From: Calditrichota bacterium
GTDB taxonomy: Bacteria; Calditrichota; Calditrichia; RBG-13-44-9; J042
Assembly: GCA_013150955.1 (NCBI GenBank)
Contig: JAADJD010000055.1
Coordinates: forward strand, 116,343 to 180,342
Reading direction: 5' to 3'
DNA length: 64,000 nucleotides
Shown here piece after piece: positions 44,749 through 51,984 of this stretch. The position numbers and the translations under genes were made by a program. Position 1 is the stretch's first letter. The number at the start of each line of letters is the position of its first letter. Below the pieces are notes generated by a model. That model was not told the origin of the DNA and made no database searches. It saw only the letters and a program-made list of their open reading frames with translations.

Positions 44749-45519
44749 ATGGCCCAAACGGTACACCTGTTCATTCCCTGCTTTGTAAACGCTTTTTTTC
44801 CAACTGTGGGCATTGCCTGTGTGGAAATTCTGGAAAATCTGGGATACCGGGTGGTCTACTCAACCGATCAAACCTGTTGCGGACAACCGGCGTATAATTC
44901 CGGCTATGTGAAAGAGGCCAGATCGCTGGCAACCCGTGCCATCCAGCTGTTTGGGGTTGCTGATTACATTGTTGCACCCTCCGGCAGCTGCACCGCCATG
45001 TTAAAGCACTACTATGGCACCCTGCCCCTCACCCGGAAAGAGCGGCAGGATTGGGACCTCTGCAGAAACCGGTTCTACGAAATCACCCAGTTCATCACCC
45101 GTGTTGCCGGTGTAAATCACTGGAAGGGGACGTTCCCTCATTCGGTAACCTTTCACGACGCCTGCCACGCGCTCCGGGAACTGGGCATCCGGGATGAACC
45201 GCGACAGTTGCTAACCCGCATCCAGCGGCTGAAGCTGATTGAGATGCCCCATGCCGATCGGTGTTGCGGCTTTGGGGGAACGTTTTCTGTAAAATTCCCC
45301 GAATTGTCCACCGCCATCCTGGAAGCCAAAATCGCCAGCCTGAAACAAACCGGGGCGGAATTTGTCGTCAGCACAGATAGCAGCTGCTTAATGCACATTG
45401 CCGGGTACCTGAAGAAACACGGCGAATCCATAACGGCACTTCATCTGGTGGAGGTGTTGTGGCAGGCCTGGAAAAACGATGGGTCGCCGCCCATTCTTAA
45501 CGGAACCCACGCACCATGA
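44749..45519 (+). CDS. lutA: Lactate utilization protein LutA
   Basis: The 256-residue (Fe-S)-binding subunit has two CCG-type cysteine motifs (TDQTCCGQPAYNSGY and DRCCGFGGTFSVKFP) of the LutA/YkgE/GlcF family. LutABC oxidises L-lactate to pyruvate in the cytosol, feeding electrons to the respiratory chain. First gene of the lutABC set; lutB lies 226 bp downstream because a repeat element sits between them. Confidence 0.92.
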   Translation: MAQTVHLFIPCFVNAFFPTVGIACVEILENLGYRVVYSTDQTCCGQPAYNSGYVKEARSLATRAIQLFGVADYIVAPSGSCTAMLKHYYGTLPLTRKERQDWDLCRNRFYEITQFITRVAGVNHWKGTFPHSVTFHDACHALRELGIRDEPRQLLTRIQRLKLIEMPHADRCCGFGGTFSVKFPELSTAILEAKIASLKQTGAEFVVSTDSSCLMHIAGYLKKHGESITALHLVEVLWQAWKNDGSPPILNGTHAP

Positions 45520-45564
45520 AACGTAATGAAAGAGCCGTTTAACCGGGAACCATGGAAACGGATC

Positions 45565-45577
45565 GATGAAGACAAAT
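45565..45577. repeat. Direct repeat flanking element G, left copy
   Basis: GATGAAGACAAAT at 45565-45577 is exactly repeated at 45735-45747, immediately beyond the right end of element G. This looks like a 13-bp target-site duplication. The right copy includes the first two bases of the lutB start codon. Confidence 0.75.
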
Positions 45578-45734
45578 AATGGATTAAACCGCGAATTACG
45601 CGAATGAAACCAAAACACATCGACAAAATCACGAATATAACCCGAAATAAATTTTCACTCAAATCAGATCTAATGTATTTGATTATTTTTAGTTGTGTTA
45701 ATTCGTGCAATTCGTGGTTTAATGCATAATCTGG
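45578..45734 (-). repeat. Dispersed intergenic element, copy G, between lutA and lutB (reverse)
   Basis: 157 bp in reverse orientation: the left end is shortened (AATGGATTAAACCGCGAATTA...), the interior has CGAAATAAATTTTCACTC (a variant), and the right end has AATTCGTGCAATTCGTGG...ATGCATAATCTGGG. Both sides are bounded exactly by the 13-bp repeat GATGAAGACAAAT. It separates the two genes of what is normally one tight operon. Confidence 0.85.
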
Positions 45735-45745
45735 GATGAAGACAA

Positions 45746-47170
45746 ATGGACCATAATCCACTGACAAATCCAACAAGGAATGCCCCAGCATCCGGATTTA
45801 AACAGTGGGTGAGGTTGTACCTGCAGAATTCGCGGTATCGGGAAAACATTCGGCGGGCCACGGAGCATGCGCTGGAACAACGGCGCCTGGCGGTGGATGA
45901 AATACCGGACTGGGAAAGGCTGCGGCAGGAAGGCCACCGCAGGAAACAGCAGATTATTGACCACCTCCCAGAGCATTTAAATCAATTTATCGAAAATGCT
46001 CGCGCCAGAGGGATTGTGGTTTACCAGGCGCCTGATGCCCGGACGGCCAATCAGTTTGTAGAACAGATCGCCCGTCAACACGGGGTGCGGCGCATTGTGA
46101 AATCGAAATCCATGGTAACCGAGGAAATTGGCCTGAATGCCCATTTGCAACAGAACGGCCTGGAAGTTGTGGAGACGGATCTGGGAGAGTACATCGTTCA
46201 GCTGGCGGGAGAAACGCCGGTCCACCTGGTGGGGCCGGCACTGCACAAATCGCGGCAGGAGATTGGACAATTGTTTGCGGAAAAGCTGGGCGTAACCTAC
46301 ACCGAAGACCCGTCAGAATTAACCCGGCTGGCCCGGAACATTTTGCGGGAAAAATTTCTTACCGCAGACATGGGCATCACCGGGGCAAATTTTGGCATCG
46401 TGGATAGCGGCCGGGTGGTTGTGGTGGAAAACGAAGGCAACGCCCGGTTGTGCATGACCCTGCCCCGTATCCGGGTGGTCATCATGGGCATGGAACGGCT
46501 GATTCCCTCGGAAGCCGATCTACCCCTGTTTTTAACACTCCTGTGTCGCAGCGCCACCGGCCAGCGATTGACCAGCTACGTTTCCATCACCGGGGGCCCC
46601 GCATCGTCTCCATCCCCTGAAGGGCCGGAAAAGGTGTATTACGTGGTGGTAGACAATGGCCGCTCCCGCCTGTTGCAGGATCCGCATCTAAAAAAGGCGC
46701 TTTACTGCATCCGCTGTGCCGCCTGTTACAACATCTGCCCCATCTACCAGACCATCGGGGGACATGCCTACGGCTGGGTCTACCAGGGTCCCATTGGTGC
46801 GGTAATTACCCCTGAATTGTCCGGTGATCAACGTGCAGACGATTTACCCTTTGCATCTACGCTGTGCGGAGCCTGCAGCGATATTTGCCCGGTGAAAATC
46901 CCCCTTCACCACCTTTTACTTTACCAGCGCCAGCGCATCGTTCAGCGCACATCCGGACCCCACAGCGAGAAACTTGGCTTTGCCCTCTTCGAAAAACTGG
47001 CGCGCCACTCCATGCTCTGGAATCGAATGATCCGGCTTCTGGGCAAAGTTCAACGGGTGTTTCCAGGGGAATTGCCGGTACCCGGATGGACCCACTCGCG
47101 CATCTTCCCGCGGGTGGAGTGGCCCACGTTTACCCAATGGTGGCAAAAACATAAACGGAAAACGCCATGA
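45746..47170 (+). CDS. lutB: Lactate utilization protein LutB
   Basis: The 474-residue protein is the iron-sulfur subunit of LutABC: an N-terminal DUF162-like domain (RIVKSKSMVTEEIGLN; ITGANFGIVDSGRVVVVENEGN) and two 4Fe-4S motifs near the C-terminus (CIRCAACYNICP; CGACSDICPVKIP). The ATG at 45746 overlaps the right direct-repeat copy next to element G. Its stop overlaps lutC as ATGA, showing translational coupling. Confidence 0.93.
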   Translation: MDHNPLTNPTRNAPASGFKQWVRLYLQNSRYRENIRRATEHALEQRRLAVDEIPDWERLRQEGHRRKQQIIDHLPEHLNQFIENARARGIVVYQAPDARTANQFVEQIARQHGVRRIVKSKSMVTEEIGLNAHLQQNGLEVVETDLGEYIVQLAGETPVHLVGPALHKSRQEIGQLFAEKLGVTYTEDPSELTRLARNILREKFLTADMGITGANFGIVDSGRVVVVENEGNARLCMTLPRIRVVIMGMERLIPSEADLPLFLTLLCRSATGQRLTSYVSITGGPASSPSPEGPEKVYYVVVDNGRSRLLQDPHLKKALYCIRCAACYNICPIYQTIGGHAYGWVYQGPIGAVITPELSGDQRADDLPFASTLCGACSDICPVKIPLHHLLLYQRQRIVQRTSGPHSEKLGFALFEKLARHSMLWNRMIRLLGKVQRVFPGELPVPGWTHSRIFPRVEWPTFTQWWQKHKRKTP

Positions 47171-47766
47171 CCTCGCCCACCATCGAATTGTTCAAAAAGC
47201 GATTTACCGAGTCCGGCGGCAGGCTATTTATGCCCACGCGGCAGGATGTACCGACCATCCTGAAGACCATCCAGAACCACGAGCGCGCCAGGCGCATTTT
47301 AATCGAAGAGCCGGTGTTACGGATATTTCCCCTGAACACCACCCCCTTTCCCGGGGCATCTACAGAAATTTTGAGTTTTGGAGATCGGAAACACTCAACC
47401 CGATCGGCGCATCTGGAACGGCTCCGGGATATAGACATGGCCATTAGCACGGTGGACGGCCTGGTCGCCGAAACCGGAAGCATCCTGATGGTTCATCGGA
47501 ATCACCCGGGACAATGGCATGTCCTGTTACCACCGGCTGTGGTTTTTCTGGCATCCCCGCATCAACTGATCGGGGATCTGGAAGCCCTTTTCGCGCGATT
47601 ATCGCGGGAACTGGAATCGCTGGAGGACGGTTACCACCTCATCACCGGCCCCAGCAAAACGGCGGATATTGAAAAGCAGCTGGTGATCGGCATGCATGGC
47701 CCCCGTTCTGTCTACCTGCTGTTGCTCTCTGACGCACCCTCCCCCGAACGGGACCCAACCGCCTGA
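47167..47766 (+). CDS. lutC: Lactate utilization protein LutC
   Basis: The 199-residue DUF162 (LUD-domain) protein has SAHLERLRDIDMAISTVDGLVAETGSILM and the closing LITGPSKTADIEKQLVIGMHGPRSVYLLLL. It is the third subunit of the lactate oxidation complex. Its first codon overlaps the lutB stop. It converges with a gene pair of unknown function. Confidence 0.9.
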   Translation: MTSPTIELFKKRFTESGGRLFMPTRQDVPTILKTIQNHERARRILIEEPVLRIFPLNTTPFPGASTEILSFGDRKHSTRSAHLERLRDIDMAISTVDGLVAETGSILMVHRNHPGQWHVLLPPAVVFLASPHQLIGDLEALFARLSRELESLEDGYHLITGPSKTADIEKQLVIGMHGPRSVYLLLLSDAPSPERDPTA

Positions 47767-47788
47767 CCTCCCTTAACCCCGGTGCCCA

Positions 47789-48361
47789 TCACCGCGGCAG
47801 GCGTTGCGATTTTTTGTAATCCAGGTAGGCCCGATAAATCCCCTCCAGCACCTGCTGAATCTCCTCCACCGTCAGTGCCGCACACCAGTCGGACATTAAA
47901 TACTTGCGGGGATTATCCAGAGCAATGCGGATGATATTTTCCATGGGAATGAGGTAATAATCATACAATTCATCAATTTTGGCACACTGAACCCCAAAAC
48001 TAATGGTGGAATCGTGTTGCACGTTGGTTTCCACCGGGACCTGTTCCACCTGAATGTTCGGTTGCCGCAACAGCGAAATGGCCAGATGCAGCGTGCCCAC
48101 CCATTTTCCCACCTTGTTGAAATCTACCGTCATATTGGCCAGATGGTTGGTAAAAAAGAGGCCGGACTGTATGTCCAGCTTCATATCCAGAAAGCGTATG
48201 TTGCTTAAAAAGTACACGTAAAGATTTTCAATATCTTCCATCGCCCAGCGGTTAATGGGATAATTCTCCGCATCCAGACTGCGCCGCCGCCGTTTGGGAA
48301 AGGTTACCAGGGGGCGATCCCCATGATTGGCACCAATGTGATGGTGAAACGCGTTGATCAT
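47789..48361 (-). CDS. Protein of unknown function, second gene of a two-gene cistron
   Basis: The 190-residue protein is rich in aromatic and charged residues and has no membrane segment or signal peptide. Visible features are a basic N-terminal RRRR (25-28), MEDIENLYVYFLSNIRFLD, WCAALTVEEIQQVLEGIYRAY and a C-terminal basic tail. No family is recognised. Its ATG overlaps the stop of the upstream gene as ATGA, so the two are translated together. It converges with lutC but runs in the opposite direction, so a link with lactate oxidation is not shown. Confidence 0.6.
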   Translation of the reverse strand: MINAFHHHIGANHGDRPLVTFPKRRRRSLDAENYPINRWAMEDIENLYVYFLSNIRFLDMKLDIQSGLFFTNHLANMTVDFNKVGKWVGTLHLAISLLRQPNIQVEQVPVETNVQHDSTISFGVQCAKIDELYDYYLIPMENIIRIALDNPRKYLMSDWCAALTVEEIQQVLEGIYRAYLDYKKSQRLPR

Positions 48362-48777
48362 CTCCGGAAAGGGAATCTGGAAATCGGAATCCTTACCGCC
48401 AGATGCTGATAGTGCAAAAACACCGCCATTTGCGTAAATAAATCCACCGGATAGGTCAATCCCTCCGGATAAGGCGAATAGTATACAATCTGCACCCGTG
48501 AGTCCGGTTCAAAATCGTAAATCATTCGCTTGACCAGTTGCGCCGGCGAAAGCCGTGCCTCTGCGTAATCATAAAACCGCGCCCCTGCGTCCAGACCTTC
48601 TTTCTGTAAAAACGGGCGGGGATCCTTCCCGCACAACGCCACCACCAGGGTAAAATCCGGATGCAGGGAGTCGCCGTGTTTTTCCCACAATTGCACCAGC
48701 GTTTTCAGGTCTTCGAAACTCTGGGGACTGTTTAAATACTGGCGAATACCGATAAGATGTTTTGCCTGCCGATTCAT
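48358..48777 (-). CDS. Protein of unknown function, first gene of a two-gene cistron
   Basis: This soluble protein has about 139 residues, with conserved-looking stretches QLWEKHGDSLHPDFTLVVAL, QLVKRMIYDFEPDSRVQIVYYSPYPEGL and LFTQMAVFLHYQHLAVRIPISRF. The strand-helix alternation suggests an alpha/beta fold, but no family is recognised. ATG 48777 is chosen; a TTG at 48801 would add eight residues. Neither has a good ribosome-binding site. The downstream partner overlaps it by 4 bp. Confidence 0.6.
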   Translation of the reverse strand: MNRQAKHLIGIRQYLNSPQSFEDLKTLVQLWEKHGDSLHPDFTLVVALCGKDPRPFLQKEGLDAGARFYDYAEARLSPAQLVKRMIYDFEPDSRVQIVYYSPYPEGLTYPVDLFTQMAVFLHYQHLAVRIPISRFPFRR

Positions 48778-48921
48778 GTTAAGGGTTATCGGTTTGTCCA
48801 AGGATTAGTTTAGAGCCCCTCTCCTCCTTTCACCAGCGCCCCATGTTGCCAACAATCCCGTTTTCTTTACCGGCAAAATTATGTAAAATTGAACCAACAA
48901 TCAACGGGGAGGAAAACGATC

Positions 48922-50100
48922 ATGCCACTGGTAGATATGCGGGATATGTTGTTTCATGCGTATCGGAATGGGTATGCCATCGGGGCGTTCGATCTGGTGA
49001 GCCTGGATTTTCTGGAGGGCATTCTGCAGGCTGCGGAGCGACAACAATCACCGGTCATTTTAAGCCTGGCCGAATCGCACTTCGATCATTACAACTTTGC
49101 GTATTTAATGGCGGCCACGGTAGCGGCGGCACGATCGGCGCAGGTTCCGGTGGCCATCCACCTGGATCATGGCACAGAAATCGAATCCGTGGTACGCGCC
49201 ATACGGCTGGGATGCAACGGGGTCATGCTGGACGCCTCGCACCTGCCTTACGAAGATAACGTCCGCCTGACCCGCGAGGTGGTTCATCTGGCCCATGCCT
49301 GCGGCATCCCGGTAGAAGGCGAGCTGGGATACGTGGCCGGCGTGGAAGGGGAGGACGCCCAAAAGCATCCGGGCAATCTCATTTATACGTCTCCGGAGGA
49401 AGCCCGGCGGTTCGTGGCCGAAACGCAGGTGGATTTTCTGGCGGTATCCATTGGCACCGTTCACGGCCGGCTGAAAGGTACGCCACAGCTGGACATTCCC
49501 CGGCTACAGGCCATCCACCAGCAGGTGGATCTGCCACTGGTCATCCACGGCGGTACGGGATTAACCGACGCCCAGTATCGCCAGTTGATTGATCATGGGG
49601 TGGCCAAGATCAATTACTACACGGCACTGTCCGAAGCAGCCGCGAATCAAATCCAGGAAAACGGACGCCACCAACCCCGCAGCTACACGGACTGGCTGCA
49701 GGGTGTGCGACCGGCCATTCAAAGGGAAGTCGAGGCCAGAATGCAATTGTGGGGCAGCAGCGGTAAAGCCGAAGAGGTACTCGCCCGGTGCAAACGCTGG
49801 CGGGAGGTGGAACATGTGGTGGAATTCAATGTGGATGCTTCCATGGAAGAAGCGCAGGTGCTGGAGATGATGCGCCGGGGACGTCCCCTGCTGGAGGCCA
49901 TTCCCGGTGTACGACGCGTGTTTACCGGCAAATCCCTAACACCCGGTGGGCGATTCCGGTATTGCTGGATCATCCGATTTGCCCATTCCGAGGTCATCGC
50001 CAGCTATCGGGATCATCCGGATCACCAGCAATTTGCAGATACGGAATTCCGTCCTATTGCCGGGGATCGGCTAACCATCGATTTTGAGGAACTGGATTAG
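48922..50100 (+). CDS. Class II ketose-bisphosphate aldolase fused to a C-terminal Dabb domain
   Basis: The 392-residue protein starts with a class II fructose/tagatose-bisphosphate aldolase domain (about 1-285): NGYAIGAFDLVSLDFLEGILQAAE, the metal motif AIHLDHGTEIE (His80, His83 region), GTVHGRLKGTP and LVIHGGTGL. After about residue 295 comes a Dabb (stress-responsive alpha/beta barrel) domain: VEHVVEFNVDA, PLLEAIPGVRRVFTGKSL, YRDHPDHQQFADTEF. GGGGAGG precedes the ATG at 48922; the longer frame is less likely. Free aldolases are much shorter, so the fusion is real in the sequence. The role of the Dabb half is unknown; it may help dimerise the enzyme or modify its substrate range. Confidence 0.85.
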   Translation: MPLVDMRDMLFHAYRNGYAIGAFDLVSLDFLEGILQAAERQQSPVILSLAESHFDHYNFAYLMAATVAAARSAQVPVAIHLDHGTEIESVVRAIRLGCNGVMLDASHLPYEDNVRLTREVVHLAHACGIPVEGELGYVAGVEGEDAQKHPGNLIYTSPEEARRFVAETQVDFLAVSIGTVHGRLKGTPQLDIPRLQAIHQQVDLPLVIHGGTGLTDAQYRQLIDHGVAKINYYTALSEAAANQIQENGRHQPRSYTDWLQGVRPAIQREVEARMQLWGSSGKAEEVLARCKRWREVEHVVEFNVDASMEEAQVLEMMRRGRPLLEAIPGVRRVFTGKSLTPGGRFRYCWIIRFAHSEVIASYRDHPDHQQFADTEFRPIAGDRLTIDFEELD

Positions 50101-50113
50101 GCAGGAGTGGCCG

Positions 50114-51784
50114 TCAGGGACGATCCATCGGGTAAACCCGTTTGCCATTCACATACGTTTCCAGGACGCGGGTTTGCAGGATCTGTTCGGGAGGGAGGTT
50201 GAAGATGTCGCGATCCAGGATCACAAAATCAGCCACCCGGCCCGGCTGCAGGGTACCGCTCCATCCCTCGGCCCCCACACCAAACGCAGATCCGTACGTG
50301 TAAGCCCGAATGGCCTCTCCCAGACGAATGCGTTGCTCCGGATACCAGCCGCCTTCGGGAAAACCCAGCGTATCCTGCCGGGTCACGCTGGCATAAAGCC
50401 CGATCATGGGATTCAGCGGTTCCACCGGCCAATCGGTGCCAAAGGCCAGGGTCACCTGCCGATCCAGGAATGTTCGCCAGGCATAGGCGTGGCGCGACCG
50501 CTCACCAATGCGTTCTTCCGCCCAGTGCAGATCGGTAATGCAATGGGACGGTTGCATGGAGGCAATAACCCCCAGCTGCTGAAACCGGGCAAAATCCACC
50601 GAATCGACCACCTGAGCGTGCTCAATGCGCCAGCGACGGGTGGGATCGGGACGTTCCTCGGCCAGCGCGGCAAACACATCCAGCACCTCGCGAACGGCCC
50701 CGTCCCCGATGGCATGAATCCCCACTTGAAATCCCGCCTCATCAACCGATCGCACCAGATTTAACAATTCCTGAAAGGGGTGTTGAGGCAATCCCGTATT
50801 TCCGGGATCGTCCCGGTAGGGTTGCAACAGATACGCCGAACGGGATCCCAGAGAACCATCGGCAAACAGTTTGATCGGGCCCACCTGAAGGAATTCCGCC
50901 ACGGGAGGAACCTGCTGGAGCAATTGCTTCAGCGTGTCGAACGATGCGGGATAATAGAAGAAAAAGTGCACCCTCAGGGTCAGATCTCCGGACTGGTACA
51001 GATCGGCATAAATCCGGTAAATCTCGTCCGGTGAATTATCCGTAATGCTGGTTATTCCCAGTTGATTGGCCTGCTGGATGGCCTGACGAATCAGGGTTTT
51101 CTTTTCGGAATAGGTGGGTTCGGGAATCAATCGATCCAGAAGGCTGAAGGCTTTGTCGAATAAAATGCCCGTGGGTCGCCCGTAGCGGTCGCGCTGAATT
51201 TTTCCACCGGGGGGATCCGGCGTGTGCCGGGTGTAACGCAGCACCCGCAACACCGGCGAATTGACCCAGGCGGCGTGGCCATCCACCCGCTTCAGGTAGA
51301 TCAGGTGTTCGCGGGAAATGGCATCCAGCATTCTCCGATTGGGCAATCGTTTTTCCGGCCACAGCTCATGATCCCAGCCACGCCCGATGATCCATTCCCC
51401 CGGACGGGTTTTCTTCACGGCTTGGCGGACTTTTTCCAGAACCGCTTCCAGAGATTTCAGTCCGCCCAGATCCAGCTCCCGCTGAATTTTGGCTCCGCCC
51501 CAGAAGTGCAGGTGCGCATCGTGGAAACCGGGCAGCACCAGCCGTCCCTGTAAATCCACCTGCTGATCTTCCGGCGCCCGAAACTGCTTCTGAATGGTCG
51601 CCTGCGTTCCCACTCCCACAATCCGACCATTCTTGATGGCCATGGCCTCCACAAACTCATCCGCGGTTCGGGCGGTAAAAATTTTCCCATTGTAAAAGAT
51701 TTGATCCACTTCCACCGGCTTCTGACAGGATTGCATGATCCAGGCAATAAAAAACAGCGTGTATGTCAATACCAATCGTTTCAA
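50114..51784 (-). CDS. YtcJ-like amidohydrolase, probable lipoprotein
   Basis: The protein of about 556 residues is a metal-dependent amidohydrolase of the YtcJ/DUF amidohydrolase_3 type. The metal motif is GFHDAHLHFWGG (His91, His93), with GVGTQATIQKQF and RRWRIEHAQVV, and the closing PGRVADFVILDRDIF. An N-terminal hydrophobic stretch ending in MQSC (Cys20) suggests a lipoprotein. The start is TTG 51784: the longer frame runs into the transcription terminator of the upstream gene. Substrate unknown (amides or cyclic ureas in the family). Confidence 0.82.
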   Translation of the reverse strand: MKRLVLTYTLFFIAWIMQSCQKPVEVDQIFYNGKIFTARTADEFVEAMAIKNGRIVGVGTQATIQKQFRAPEDQQVDLQGRLVLPGFHDAHLHFWGGAKIQRELDLGGLKSLEAVLEKVRQAVKKTRPGEWIIGRGWDHELWPEKRLPNRRMLDAISREHLIYLKRVDGHAAWVNSPVLRVLRYTRHTPDPPGGKIQRDRYGRPTGILFDKAFSLLDRLIPEPTYSEKKTLIRQAIQQANQLGITSITDNSPDEIYRIYADLYQSGDLTLRVHFFFYYPASFDTLKQLLQQVPPVAEFLQVGPIKLFADGSLGSRSAYLLQPYRDDPGNTGLPQHPFQELLNLVRSVDEAGFQVGIHAIGDGAVREVLDVFAALAEERPDPTRRWRIEHAQVVDSVDFARFQQLGVIASMQPSHCITDLHWAEERIGERSRHAYAWRTFLDRQVTLAFGTDWPVEPLNPMIGLYASVTRQDTLGFPEGGWYPEQRIRLGEAIRAYTYGSAFGVGAEGWSGTLQPGRVADFVILDRDIFNLPPEQILQTRVLETYVNGKRVYPMDRP

Positions 51785-51856
51785 AATTCCGGTCTCAAAT
51801 TTTCTCTTCAGCCCACACCAGGCGGCTAATATAATGGACTTCCCCAAAACGGGAAA

Positions 51857-51896
51857 GAAAAAATAAAAAAACCGTGGTCTTCCGCCGCCACGGTTT
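51857..51896 (-). terminator. Terminator of the AT-hook gene
   Basis: Minus-strand hairpin AAACCGTGG (left) with CCACGGTTT (right) around a 10-nt loop, followed by TTTTTATTTTTTC. It lies between the AT-hook gene and the YtcJ-like gene. Confidence 0.85.
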
Positions 51897-51984
51897 GCTC
51901 TACCCATCCAACCAATCACCTGAAAAAAACAGAAAGCCATTCACGGAAGAATCACCACACCCCGTCGACGCCAAGGAGAGCGAA

